DNA of 64,000 bases, from contig CM039511.1 in assembly GCA_022432975.1 (NCBI GenBank), positions 47,254,902 through 47,318,901 on the forward strand. The letters run 5' to 3'. The stretch's first letter is position 1; each line of letters starts with the position of its first letter. The translations under genes were made by a program, and so were the position numbers. Source of the stretch: Begonia masoniana. Its lineage: Eukaryota > Streptophyta > Magnoliopsida > Cucurbitales > Begoniaceae. The notes beneath the pieces were generated by a model. It was not told the origin of the DNA. It did not search any database and saw only the letters and a list, made by a program, of their open reading frames with translations. Shown here one piece after another: positions 22,200 to 34,497 of this stretch.

Positions 22200-24727
22200 A
22201 CAATGAGGTTGAGTGTTACATTACTTGTGGTTAGAACCTAAGTTATCTATTTCACATTCAAGGTTTTAACTTGAAGTGATGAGAACGACGTGTATTGAGG
22301 ACCCAACAACCTTCATGGACGCGAAACTAAGACTTAGTAATGCGCTTGATGAAGCATTAGAAACTTCACTTCAATCGATTTGTTCCAAAAGAGTTGAACG
22401 TATCAAGCAAATGAGGTTGAGTGTTACATTACTTGTGGTTAGAACCTAAGTTATCCATTTCACATTCAAGGTTTTAACTTGAAGTGATGAGAACGACGTG
22501 TATTGAGGACCCAACAACCTTCATGGACGCGAAACTAAGACTTAGTAATGCGCTTGATGAAGCATTAGAAACTTCACTTCAATCGATTTGTTCCAAAAGA
22601 GTTGAACGTATCAAGCAAATGAGGTTGAGTGTTACATTACTTGTGGTTAGAACCTAAGTTATCCATTTCACATTCAAGGTTTTAACTTGAAGTGATGAGA
22701 ACGACGTGTATTGAGGACCCAACAACCTTCATGGACGCGAAACTAAGACTTAGTAATGCGCTTGATGAAGCATTAGAAACTTCACTTCAATCGATTTGTT
22801 CCAAAAGAGTTGAACGTATCAAGCAAATGAGGTTGAGTGTTACATTACTTGTGGTTAGAACCTAAGTTATCCATTTCACATTCAAGGTTTTAACTTGAAG
22901 TGATGAGAACGACGTGTATTGAGGACCCAACAACCTTCATGGACGCGAAACTAAGACTTAGTAATGCGCTTGATGAAGCATTAGAAACTTCACTTCAATC
23001 GATTTGTTCCAAAAGAGTTGAACGTATCAAGCAAATGAGGTTGAGTGTTACATTACTTGTGGTTAGAACCTAAGTTATCCATTTCACATTCAAGGTTTTA
23101 ACTTGAAGTGATGAGAACGACGTGTATTGAGGACCCAACAACCTTCATGGACGCGAAACTAAGACTTAGTAATGCGCTTGATGAAGCATTAGAAACTTCA
23201 CTTCAATCGATTTGTTCCAAAAGAGTTGAACGTATCAAGCAAATGAGGTTGAGTGTTACATTACTTGTGGTTAGAACCTAAGTTATCCATTTCACATTCA
23301 AGGTTTTAACTTGAAGTGATGAGAACGACGTGTATTGAGGACCCAACAACCTTCATGGACGCGAAACTAAGACTTAGTAATGCGCTTGATGAAGCATTAG
23401 AAACTTCACTTCAATCGATTTGTTCCAAAAGAGTTGAACGTATCAAGCAAATGAGGTTGAGTGTTACATTACTTGTGGTTAGAACCTAAGTTATCCATTT
23501 CACATTCAAGGTTTTAACTTGAAGTGATGAGAACGACGTGTATTGAGGACCCAACAACCTTCATGGACGCGAAACTAAGACTTAGTAATGCGCTTGATGA
23601 AGCATTAGAAACTTCACTTCAATCGATTTGTTCCAAAAGAGTTGAACGTATCAAGCAAATGAGGTTGAGTGTTACATTACTTGTGGTTAGAACCTAAGTT
23701 ATCCATTTCACATTCAAGGTTTTAACTTGAAGTGATGAGAACGACGTGTATTGAGGACCCAACAACCTTCATGGACGCGAAACTAAGACTTAGTAATGCG
23801 CTTGATGAAGCATTAGAAACTTCACTTCAATCGATTTGTTCCAAAAGAGTTGAACGTATCAAGCAAATGAGGTTGAGTGTTACATGACTTGTGGTTAGAA
23901 CCTAAGTTATCCATTTCACATTCAAGGTTTTAACTTGAAGTGATGAGAACGACGTGTATTGAGGACCCAACAACCTTCATGGACGCGAAACTAAGACTTA
24001 GTAATGCGCTTGATGAAGCATTAGAAACTTCACTTCAATCGATTTGTTCCAAAAGAGTTGAACGTATCAAGCAAATGAGGTTGAGTGTTACATGACTTGT
24101 GGTTAGAACCTAAGTTATCCATTTCACATTCAAGGTTTTAACTTGAAGTGATGAGAACGACGTGTATTGAGGACCCAACAACCTTCATGGACGCGAAACT
24201 AAGACTTAGTAATGCGCTTGATGAAGCATTAGAAACTTCACTTCAATCGATTTGTTCCAAAAGAGTTGAACGTATCAAGCAAATGAGGTTGAGTGTTACA
24301 TGACTTGTGGTTAGAACCTAAGTTATCCATTTCACATTCAAGGTTTTAACTTGAAGTGATGAGAACGACGTGTATTGAGGACCCAACAACCTTCATGGAC
24401 GCGAAACTAAGACTTAGTAATGCGCTTGATGAAGCATTAGAAACTTCACTTCAATCGATTTGTTCCAAAAGAGTTGAACGTATCAAGCAAATGAGGTTGA
24501 GTGTTACATGACTTGTGGTTAGAACCTAAGTTATCCATTTCACATTCAAGGTTTTAACTTGAAGTGATGAGAACGACGTGTATTGAGGACCCAACAACCT
24601 TCATGGACGCGAAACTAAGACTTAGTAATGCGCTTGATGAAGCATTAGAAACTTCACTTCAATCGATTTGTTCCAAAAGAGTTGAACGTATCAAGCAAAT
24701 GAGGTTGAGTGTTACATTACTTGTGGT
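22200..24727. repeat. Internal satellite block inside element B (12 homogeneous 208-bp monomers)
   Basis: Twelve monomers in exact 208-bp register with almost no differences. The main variant is CATTACTTGTGG in the first eight and the last partial monomer, against CATGACTTGTGG in the four before the end. The right edge merges with element B over a shared CATTACTTGTGGT (24715-24727), which is also a RNase H coding segment. The block stands where the RT and most of RNase H of element B should be. Confidence 0.93.
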
Positions 24728-25041
24728 CTAAGGAATTTGTCATTCATACCAACCATGAATCATTGAAGCATTTAAAAGGTCAAGGTAAGTTGAATCGACG
24801 ACATGCTCGCTGGATTGAATTTATTGAAATGTTTCCATATACTATCCAATACAAAGAAGGTAAAGACAATATTGTAGCTGATGCTTTATCTCGAAGGTAT
24901 GTTCTTCTTTCTACCCTTTCCACTAAATTTTTGGGTTTTGAGCACATCAAAGAATTATATCCAAAAGATCCTGATTTTTCAACTTGGTTTGAAGCCACAT
25001 AAACAAAACCTTTTGAAAAATTTTACAAACAAGAAGGATAT
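24728..25041 (+). pseudogene. pol: Element B RNase H C-terminal fragment and RNase H-integrase connection
   Basis: Begins in mid-domain at [19 protein letters not shown] (24728-24785) and continues with [15 protein letters not shown], then the terminal RNase H motif IVADALSRR (24870-24896). A stop at about 25000 (ATAAAC) separates it from the integrase frame. The preceding catalytic DASG and DKELYA motifs are missing, replaced by satellite. Confidence 0.88.
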
Positions 25042-26379
25042 TTGTTTCGAGAAAATAGACTTTGCATTCCACAATGTTCTTTGCGTGAATTGCTTGTTAG
25101 AGAGTCACATGGGGGGGGGGGGGGTCTTATGGGACATTTTGGGATTCTTAAGACCTTAGAAATTTTGAAAGAACATTTCTTTTGGCCACATATGAAGAGG
25201 GATATAGAGAGGATCTGCAATAGATGCATAACTTGTAGAAAAGCCAAATCTAGAGTAAAACCTCATGGATTGTACCAGGCTTTACCTGTTCCTTGTCATC
25301 CTTGGATTGATGTTTCTATGGATTTTGTGTTAGGGTTACCAAGAACTAAGAATGGGAAAGATTCAATTTTTGTTATGGTGGATAGATTTTCAAAGATGGC
25401 ACATTTTATCCCATGTAATAAAACAGATGATGCCACTCATATAGCTCAGTTATTCTTTAAAGAAGTAGTTCGTCTTCATGGTGTTCCAAAAATAATAGTG
25501 AGTGATCGAGAAGCTAAGTTTTTTAGCCATTTTTGGCGAGTTCTGTGGGGTAAGTTAGGGACAACTTTGCTATTTTCTACTACTTGTCACCCACAAACCG
25601 ATGGACAAAACAGGACCCTGGGAACTCTTTTACGAGCAGTAATAAAGAACCATTTAAAATCATGGGAAGATTGTATTCCTTTTATTGAGTTTGCTTACAA
25701 TAGAACAATGCATTCTTCTACTTCTTATTCTCCTTTTGAAATTGTTTATGGTTTTAATCTGTTAACTCCATTGGATTTACTTCCATTGCCTATTAATGAG
25801 ACCATTAGCCTAGATGGGAAGAAGAAGGCAGAATTGGTAAAGAAACTTCATGAAGACGCACGTCAGCATATCATCAAACAGAATGAGCAAGCTGCTGCCC
25901 ATGCAAACAAAGGAAGAAAGCACATCACTTTTCAACAAGGAGATTTGGTTTGGGTTCATTTTCGTAAAGAACGTTTTTCCCAACAAAGAAAGTGTAAACT
26001 AAATCCTCGTGGAGATGGACCATTCCAAGTTTTGGAAAAGATTAATGATAATGCTTATATCATTGATCTACCAGCTGATTATCAAGTGAGTGCTACTTTT
26101 AATGTAACTGACCTCTCTCCTTTCTATGTAGGTCCAGATTCGAGGACGAATCATTTTCAAGAGAGGGAGAATGATGTGGGCAATGATGGCATTGAAGAAG
26201 AATTGGGCCAAGAAGAATACTTAATGGAATTGAAAATACCAAATGGACCTATCACTAGAGCTCGGGCTAAGAAGCTTCAAGAAGAAGTCCAAAATAACTT
26301 ATTTCAAGAACCAAGACCACTGGAAGAAATGGGCTTTAAAGTTATTAATGTGTTACAAATACAAATGGAGTTTGATTAG
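25042..26379 (+). pseudogene. int: Element B integrase, open but lacking catalytic Glu
   Basis: This 445-residue open frame is the longest credible coding frame in the window. The zinc-binding region contains HGGGGG (a 14-nt G run, 25111-25124), GHFG, and C62/C65 (CNRCITC). The catalytic core has Asp94 (SMDFVLG) and Asp155 (VSDREAKF). The third acidic residue should lie in DGQTEVVN, but this copy reads DGQNRTLG (residues 187-194): four residues including the catalytic Glu are deleted in frame near nt 25609. The GPF-type C-terminal module ([17 protein letters not shown], about 26005-26055) is intact. The tail continues past the LTR start at 26172 and carries [11 protein letters not shown]. Enzymatically it should be dead. 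Confidence 0.92.
26158..26171 (+). promoter_or_regulatory. Polypurine tract of element B
   Basis: AAGAGAGGGAGAA immediately precedes the TGATG start of the 3' LTR, the expected plus-strand priming site. Confidence 0.85.
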
Positions 26380-26830
26380 GCCCAAATGATCACCAATTTA
26401 GCAAAGCAGGCTCTAGAAGGAGTAATTTCGAAGTGACATCCACTAGGCATTTAATATCTTTCTTATGTTTTCAAGGCTATTTAATGTCTATTCTAGACTA
26501 TTCTTGTAAGCCTAAAAATACTTGGGAGTTCTTCATTGTAAGACACACAAGAATGAGAATTATGTTGTGAGAATTTCCTCCAAACTGTTCTTCTGTAGAA
26601 CTTGCGAAAATTTAAAGTGCAACCACTTGATTTCCTACCCTTATAATATTGGTTTCTTGCTCTTCTATAGCAAAGGGGTCAATATTTCTTTCTTGATACT
26701 ATTGATTTTTGGTTGTCATATAACCACGGGGTCATTAGTCCTAAACTTTAAAACAACTATTGGGCGATCCTGAAGTTGATTCCATCTATTGACGTTGGGT
26801 CTCACAACAAGTTTGTTGAGGTTTGCATCA
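26172..26830 (+). repeat. 3' LTR of element B (659 bp)
   Basis: Begins TGATGTGGGC and ends TTTGCATCA. Compared with the 5' LTR it has a 78-bp deletion near 26457 and a handful of substitutions, one of them in the TATA box (near 26513-26520). The first 208 bp encode the end of pol. It is followed by CAACT and then satellite. Confidence 0.93.
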
Positions 26831-29800
26831 CAACTACCTTCATGGACACGTAATTAAGACTTAGTAATGCGCTTGATGAAGCATAAAAAACTTCACTTCA
26901 ATCGATTTGTTCTAAAAGTGTTGATCGTATCAAGCAAATGAGGTTGAGTGTTACAATATTTGTGGTTAGAACCTAAGTTATCCATTTCACATTCAAGATT
27001 TTAACTTGAAGTGATGAGAACGACGTGTATTGAGGACCCAACAACCTTCATGGACGCAAAACTAAGACTTAGTAATGCGCTTGATAAAGCATTAGAAACT
27101 TCACTTCAATCGATTTGTTCCGAAAGAGTTGATCGTATCAAACAAACGAGGTTGAGTGTTACATTAATTGTGGTTAGAACCTAAGTTATCCATTTCACAT
27201 TCAAGGTTTTAACTAGAAGTGATGAGAACGACGTGTATTGAGAACCCAACAACCTTCATGGACGTGAAACTAAGACTAAGTAATGCGCTTGATGAAGCAT
27301 TAGAAACTTCACTTCAATCGATTTGTTTCAAAAGAGTTGATCGTATCAAGCAAATGAGGTTAAGTGTTACATTACTTGTGGTTAGAACCAAAGTTATCCA
27401 TTTCACATTCAAGGTTTTAACTTGAAATGATGAGAACGACGTGTATTGAGGACCCAACAACCTTCATGGGCACGAAACTAAGACTTAGTAATGCGCTTGA
27501 TGAAGTACTAGAAACTTCACTTCAATCGATTTGTTCCAAAAGAGTTGATCGTATAAGGCAAATGAGGTTGAGTGCTACATTACTTGTGGTTAGAACCTAA
27601 GTTATCCATTTCACATTCAAAGTTTTAACTTAAAGTCATGAGAAGGACGTGTATTAAGAACCCAACAACCTTCATGGACGCGAAACTAAGACTTAGTAAT
27701 GCGCTTGATGAAGCATAAAAAACTTCGCTTCAATCGATTTGTTCCAAAAGAGTTAAACATATTAAGCAAATGAGGTTAAGTGTTACATGACTTGTGGTTA
27801 GAACTTAAGTTATCCATTTCACATTCAAGCATTTAACTTGAAGTGATGAGAACGACGTGTATTGAGGACCCAACAACCTTCATGGACGCGAAACTAAGAC
27901 TTAATAATGCGCATGATGAAGCATTAGAAACTTCTATTCAATCGATTTGTTCCAAAAGAGTTGAACGTATCAAGCAAATGAGGTTGAGTGTCACATGACT
28001 TGTGGTTAGAACCTAAGTTATCCATTTCACATTCAAGGTTTTAACTTGAAGTGATGAGAACGACGTGTATTGAGGACCCAACAACCTTCATGGACGCGTA
28101 ATTAAGACTTAGTAATGCGCTTGATAAAGCATTAGAAACTTCACTTCAATCGATTTGTTCCAAAAGTGTTGATCGCATCAAGCAAATGAGGTTGAGTGTT
28201 ACATTATTTTTGGTTAGAACCAAAGTTATCCATTTCACATTCAATGTTTTAACTTGAAGTGATGAGAACGACGTGTATTGAGGACCCAACAACCTTCATG
28301 GACGCGTAACTAAGACTTAGTAATGTGCTTGATTAAGTATAAGAAACTTCACTTCAATCGATTTTTTCCAAAAGAGTTGATCATATCAAGCAAATGAGGT
28401 TGAGTGTTACAAGACTTGTGGTTAGAACTTAAGTTATCCATTTCCAATTCCAGCATTTAACTTGAAGTGATGAGAACGACGTGTATTGAGGACCCAACAA
28501 CATTCATGGACGCGAAACTAAGACTTAATAATGCGCTTGATGAAGCTTTAGAAACTTCACTTCAATCGATTTGTTCCGAAAGAGTTGAACGTATCAAGCA
28601 AATGAGGTTGACTGTTATATTACTTGTGGTTAAAACCTAAGTTATCCATTTCACATTCAAGGTTTTAACTTGAAGTGATGAGAACGATATGTATTGAGGA
28701 CCCAACAACCTTCATGGACGCGAAACTAAGACTTAGTAATGCGCTTGATGAAGTATTAGAAACTTCACTTCAATCGATTTGTTCCAAAAGAGTTGATCGT
28801 ATCAAGCAAAGTAGGTTGAGTGTCACATTACTTGTGGTTAGAACCTAAGTTATCCATTTCACATTCAAAGTTTTAACTTGAAGTCAGGAGAACGACGTGT
28901 ATTGAGGACCCAACAACCTTCATGGACGCGAATCTAAGACTTAGTAATGCGCTTGATGAAGCATAAGAAACTTCACTTCAATCGATTTATTCCAAAAGAG
29001 TTGAACGTATCAAGCAAATGAGGTTAAGTGTTACATGACTTGTGGTTAGAACCTAAGTTATCCATTTCACAATAAAGCATTTAACTTGAAGTGATGAGAA
29101 CGACGTGTATTGAGGACCCAACAACCTTCACGAACGCGAAACTAAGACTTAATAATGCTCTTGATGAAGCATCAGAAACTTCTTTCAATCGATTTGTTCC
29201 AAAATAGTTGAACGTATCAAGCAAATGAGGTTGAGTGTTACATGACTTGTGATTAGAACCTAAGTTAACAATTTCACATTCAAGGTTTTAACTTGAAGTG
29301 ATGAGAACGACGTGTATTGAGGAACCAACAACCTTCATGGACGCGTAATTAAGACTTAGTAATGCGCTTGATGAAGCATAAGAAACTTCAATTCAATCGA
29401 TTTGTTGCAAAAGAGTTGATCGTATCAAGCAAATGAGGTTGAGTGTTACATTACTTGTGGTTAGAAGCTAAGTTATCCATTTCACATTCAAGGTTTTAAC
29501 TTGAAGTGATGAGAAGGACGTGTATTGAGGACCCAACAGCCTTCATGGACGCAAAACTAAGACTTAGTAATGCGCTTGATGAAGCATTAGAAACTTCACT
29601 TCAATCGATTTGTTCCAAAAGAGTTGAACGTATCAAGCAAATGAGGTTGAGGGTTACATGACTTGTGGGGAGAACCTAAATTATCCATTTCACTTTCAAG
29701 GTTTTAACTTGAAGTGATGAGAACGACGTGTATTGAGGACCTAACAACCTTCATGGACGCAAAACTAAGACATAGCAATGCGCTTGATGAAGCATAAGAA

Positions 29801-32800
29801 ACTTCACTTCAATCGATTTGTTCCAAAAGAGTTGAATGTATCAAGCAAATGAGGTTGAGTGTTACATGATTTGTGGTTAGAACCTAAGTTATCCATTTCA
29901 CATTCAAGGTTTTAACTTGAAGTGATGAGAACGATATGTATTGAGGACCCAACAACCTTCATGGACGCGAAACTAAGACTTAGTAATGCGCTTGATGAAG
30001 TATTAGAAACTTCACTTCAATCGATTTGTTCCAAAAGAGTTGATCGTATCAAGCAAAGTAGGTTGAGTGTCACATTACTTGTGGTTAGAACCTAAGTTAT
30101 CCATTTCACATTCAAAGTTTTAACTTGAAGTCAGGAGAACGACGTGTATTGAGGACCCAACAACCTTCATGGACGCGAATCTAAGACTTAGTAATGCGCT
30201 TGATGAAGCATAAGAAACTTCACTTCAATCGATTTATTCCAAAAGAGTTGAACGTATCAAGCAAATGAGGTTAAGTGTTACATGACTTGTGGTTAGAACC
30301 TAAGTTATCCATTTCACAATAAAGCATTTAACTTGAAGTGATGAGAACGACGTGTATTGAGGACCCAACAACCTTCACGAACGCGAAACTAAGACTTAAT
30401 AATGCTCTTGATGAAGCATCAGAAACTTCTTTTCAATCGATTTGTTCCAAAATAGTTGAACGTATCAAGCAAATGAGGTTGAGTGTTACATGACTTGTGA
30501 TTAGAACCTAAGTTAACAATTTCACATTCAAGGTTTTAACTTGAAGTGATGAGAACGACGTGTATTGAGGAACCAACAACCTTCATGGACGCGTAATTAA
30601 GACTTAGTAATGCGCTTGATGAAGCATAAGAAACTTCAATTCAATCGATTTGTTGCAAAAGAGTTGATCGTATCAAGCAAATGAGGTTGAGTGTTACATT
30701 ACTTGTGGTTAGAAGCTAAGTTATCCATTTCACATTCAAGGTTTTAACTTGAAGTGATGAGAAGGACGTGTATTGAGGACCCAACAGCCTTCATGGACGC
30801 AAAACTAAGACTTAGTAATGCGCTTGATGAAGCATTAGAAACTTCACTTCAATCGATTTGTTCCAAAAGAGTTGAACGTATCAAGCAAATGAGGTTGAGG
30901 GTTACATGACTTGTGGGGAGAACCTAAATTATCCATTTCACTTTCAAGGTTTTAACTTGAAGTGATGAGAACGACGTGTATTGAGGACCTAACAACCTTC
31001 ATGGACGCAAAACTAAGACATAGCAATGCGCTTGATGAAGCATAAGAAACTTCACTTCAATCGATTTGTTCCAAAAGAGTTGAATGTATCAAGCAAATGA
31101 GGTTGAGTGTTACATGATTTGTGGTTAGAACCTAAGTTATCCATTTCACATTCAAGGTTTTAACTTGAAGTGATGAGAAGGACGTGTATTGAGGACCCAA
31201 CAACCTTCATGGTCGCAAAAGTAAGACTTAGTAATGCGCTTGATGAAGCATTAGAAACTTCACTTCAATCGATTTGTTCCAAAAGAGTTGATAATATCAA
31301 GCAAATGAGGTTGAGTGTTACATGACTTGTGGTTAGAACCTAAGTTATCCATTTCACATTCAAGGTTTTAACTTGAAGTGATGAGAAGGACGTGTATTGA
31401 GGACCCACAACCTTCATGGACGCGTAATTAAGACTATAATGCGCTTGATGAAGCATAGAAACTTCAATTCAATCGATTTGTTCCAAAAGAGTTGATTGTA
31501 TCAAGCAAATGAGGTTGAGTGTTACATTACTTGTGGTTAGAAGCTAAGTTATCCATTCACATTCAAGGTTTTAACTTGAAGTGATTAGAAAGACGTGTAT
31601 TGAGGACCCAACAGCCTTCATGGACGCAAAACTAAGACTTAGTAATGCGCTTGATGAAGCATAAGAAACTTTACTTCAATCGATTGCTTCCAAAAGTTTT
31701 GATCGTATCAAGCAAATGAGGTTGAGTGTTACATTATTTTTGGTTAGAACCAAAGCTATCCACTTCACATTCACTGTTTTAACTTGAAGTGATGAGAACG
31801 ACGTGTATTGAGGACCCAAAAACTTCATGGATGCGCAACTAAGACTTAGTAATGCGCTTGATGAAGTATTAGAAACTTCACTTCAATCGATTTTTTCCAA
31901 AAGAGTTGATCGTATCAAGCAAATGAGGTTGACTGTTACATTACTTGTGGTTAGAACCTAAGTTATCCATTTCACATTCAAGGTTTTAACTTGAAGTAAT
32001 GAGAACGATATGTATTGAGGACCCAACAACCTTCATGGACGCGAAGCTAAGACTTAGTAATGCGCTTGATGAAGTATTAGAAACTTCACTTCAATCGATT
32101 TGTTCCTAAAGAGTTGATCGTATCAAGCAAATGAGGTTGAGTGTTACATTACTTGTGGTTACAACCTAAGTTATCCATTTCACATTCAAAGTTTTAATTT
32201 GAAGTCAGGAGAACGACGTGTATTGAGGACCCAACAACCTTCATGGACGCGAATCTAAGACTTAGTAAGGCGCTTGATGAAGCATAAGAAACTTCACTTC
32301 AATCGATTTATTCCAAAAGAGTTGAACGTATCAAGCAAATGAGGTTAAGTGTTACATGACTTGTGGTTAGAACCTAAGTTATCCATTTCACATTAATACA
32401 TTTAACTTGAAGTGATGAGAACGACGTGTATTGAGGACCCAACAACCTTCACGGACGCGAAACTAAGACTTAATAATGCTCTTGATGAAGGATCAGAAAC
32501 TTCTTTTCAATCGATTTGTTCCAAAAGGAATGAACGTATCAAGCAAATGAGGTTGAGTGTTACATGACTTGTGATTAGAACCTAAGTTAACAATTTCACA
32601 TTCAAGGTTTTAACTTGAAGTGATGAGAACGACGTGTATTGAGGAACCAACAACCTTCATGGACGCGTAATTAAGACTTAGTAATGCGCTTGATGAAGCA
32701 TAAGAAACTTCAATTCAATCGATTTGTTCCAAAAGAGTTGATTGTATCAAGCAAATGAGGTTGAGTGTTACATTACTTGTGGTTAGAAGCTAAGTTATCC

Positions 32801-34497
32801 ATTTCACATTCAAGGTTTTAACTTGAAGTGATTAGAAAGACGTGTATTGAGGACCCAACAGCCTTCATGGACGCAAAACTAAGACTTAGTAATGCGCTTG
32901 ATGAAGCATAAGAAACTTTACTTCAATCGATTGCTTCCAAAAGTTTTGATCGTATCAAGCAAATGAGGTTGAGTGTTACATTATTTTTGGTTAGAACCAA
33001 AGCTATCCACTTCACATTCACTGTTTTAACTTGAAGTGATGAGAACGACGTGTATTGAGGACCCAAAAACTTCATGGATGCGCAACTAAGACTTAGTAAT
33101 GCGCTTGATGAAGTATTAGAAACTTCACTTCAATCGATTTTTTCCAAAAGAGTTGATCGTATCAAGCAAATGAGGTTGAGTGTTACATTACTTGTGGTTA
33201 GAACCTAAGTTATCCATTTCACATTCAAGCATTTAACTTGAAATGATGAGAACGACGTGTATTGAGGACCCAACAACCTTCGTGGACGCGAAACTAAGAC
33301 TTAATAATGCGCTTGATGAAGCATTAGAAAAGAGTTGAACGTATCAAGCAAATGAGGTTGAGTGTTACATGACTTGTGGTTAGAACCTAAGTTAACAATT
33401 TCACATTCAAGGTTTTAACTTGAAGTGATGAAAACGACGTGTTTTGAGGACCAAAGAACCTTCATGGACGCATAATTAAGATTTAGTAATGTGCTTGATG
33501 AAGCATAAGAAACTTCAATTCAATCGATTTGTTCCGAAAGAGTTGATCGTATCAAGCAAATGAGGTTGAGTGTTACATTAATTGTGGTTAGAACCTAAGT
33601 TATCGATTTCACATTCAAGGTTTTAATTTGAAGTGATGAGAACGACGTGTATTGAGGAGCCAACAACCTTCATGGATGCGAAACTAAGACTTAGTAATGC
33701 GCTTGATGAAGCACTAGAAATTTCACTTCAATCGATTTGTTCCGAAAGAGTTGATCGTATCAAGCAAATGAGGTTGAGTGTTACATTACTTGTGGTTAGA
33801 TCCTAAGTTATCCATTTCACATTCAAGGTTTTAACTTGAAGTGATGATAACGATATGTATTGAAGACCCAACAACCTTCATGGACGCGAAACTAAGACTT
33901 AGTAATGCGATTGATGAAGTATTAGAAACTTCACTTCAATCGATTTGTTCCAAAAGAGTTGATCGTATCAAGCAAATGAGGTTGAGTGTTACATTACTTA
34001 TGGTTAGAACCTAAGTTATCCGTTTCACATTCAAGCATTTAACTTGAAGTGATGAGAACAACGTGTATTGAGGACCCAACAACCTTCATGGACGCGAAAC
34101 TAAGACTTAATAATGCGCTTGATGAAGCATTAGAAACTTCTTTTCAATCGATTTGTTCAAAAAGAGTTGAACGTATCAAGCCAATGAGGTTGAGTGTTAC
34201 ATGACTTGTGGTTAGAACCTAAGTTAACAATTTCACATTCAAGGTTTTAACTTGAAGTGATGAGAACGACGTGTATTGAGGACCGAAGAACCTTCATGGA
34301 CGCGTAATTTAGATTTAGTAATGCGCTTGATGAAGCATAAGAAACTTCAATTCAATCGATTTGTTCCGAAAGAGTTGATCGTATCAAGCAAATGAGGTTG
34401 AGTGTTACATTAATTGTGGTTAGAACCTAAGTTATCTATTTCACATTCAAGGTTTTAACTTGAAGTGATGAGAACGACGTGTATTGAGGACCCAACA
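26831..34497. repeat. 208-bp satellite array, middle block (about 37 monomers, diverged, with hexamer higher-order repeats)
   Basis: Same 208-bp monomer, but more diverged than the 22-25 kb block. Many monomers have CATTACTTGTGG, GTTGATCGTATC and GCGTAATTAAG variants. Rare variants recur at a spacing of 1247 bp: GAACGATATG at 28684 and 29931, and GTTGATTGTATC at 31491 and 32738. This shows six-monomer higher-order units, the first two nearly identical. A monomer near 33326 has lost about 27 bp. The array ends at the CAACA duplication of element C. Confidence 0.95.
28684..31177. repeat. Tandem duplication of a six-monomer (about 1247 bp) higher-order unit
   Basis: 28684-29930 and 29931-31177 carry the same series of private variants in the same order: AACGATATG, CAAAGTAGGTTGAG, GAAGTCAGGAGAAC, TCACAATAAAGC, TTCACGAACGCG, GGAACCAACAACC and GTGGGGAGAACC. 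The only difference I noted is one T in a run (TTCTTTCAATC against TTCTTTTCAATC). Confidence 0.88.

Noticed and set aside
25111..25124. G14 run as a programmed frameshift site
   Set aside because: The run keeps the integrase frame (Gly codons of HGGG...LMGHFG), and similar spurious G or C runs occur elsewhere in poorly read parts; no evidence of frameshifting.
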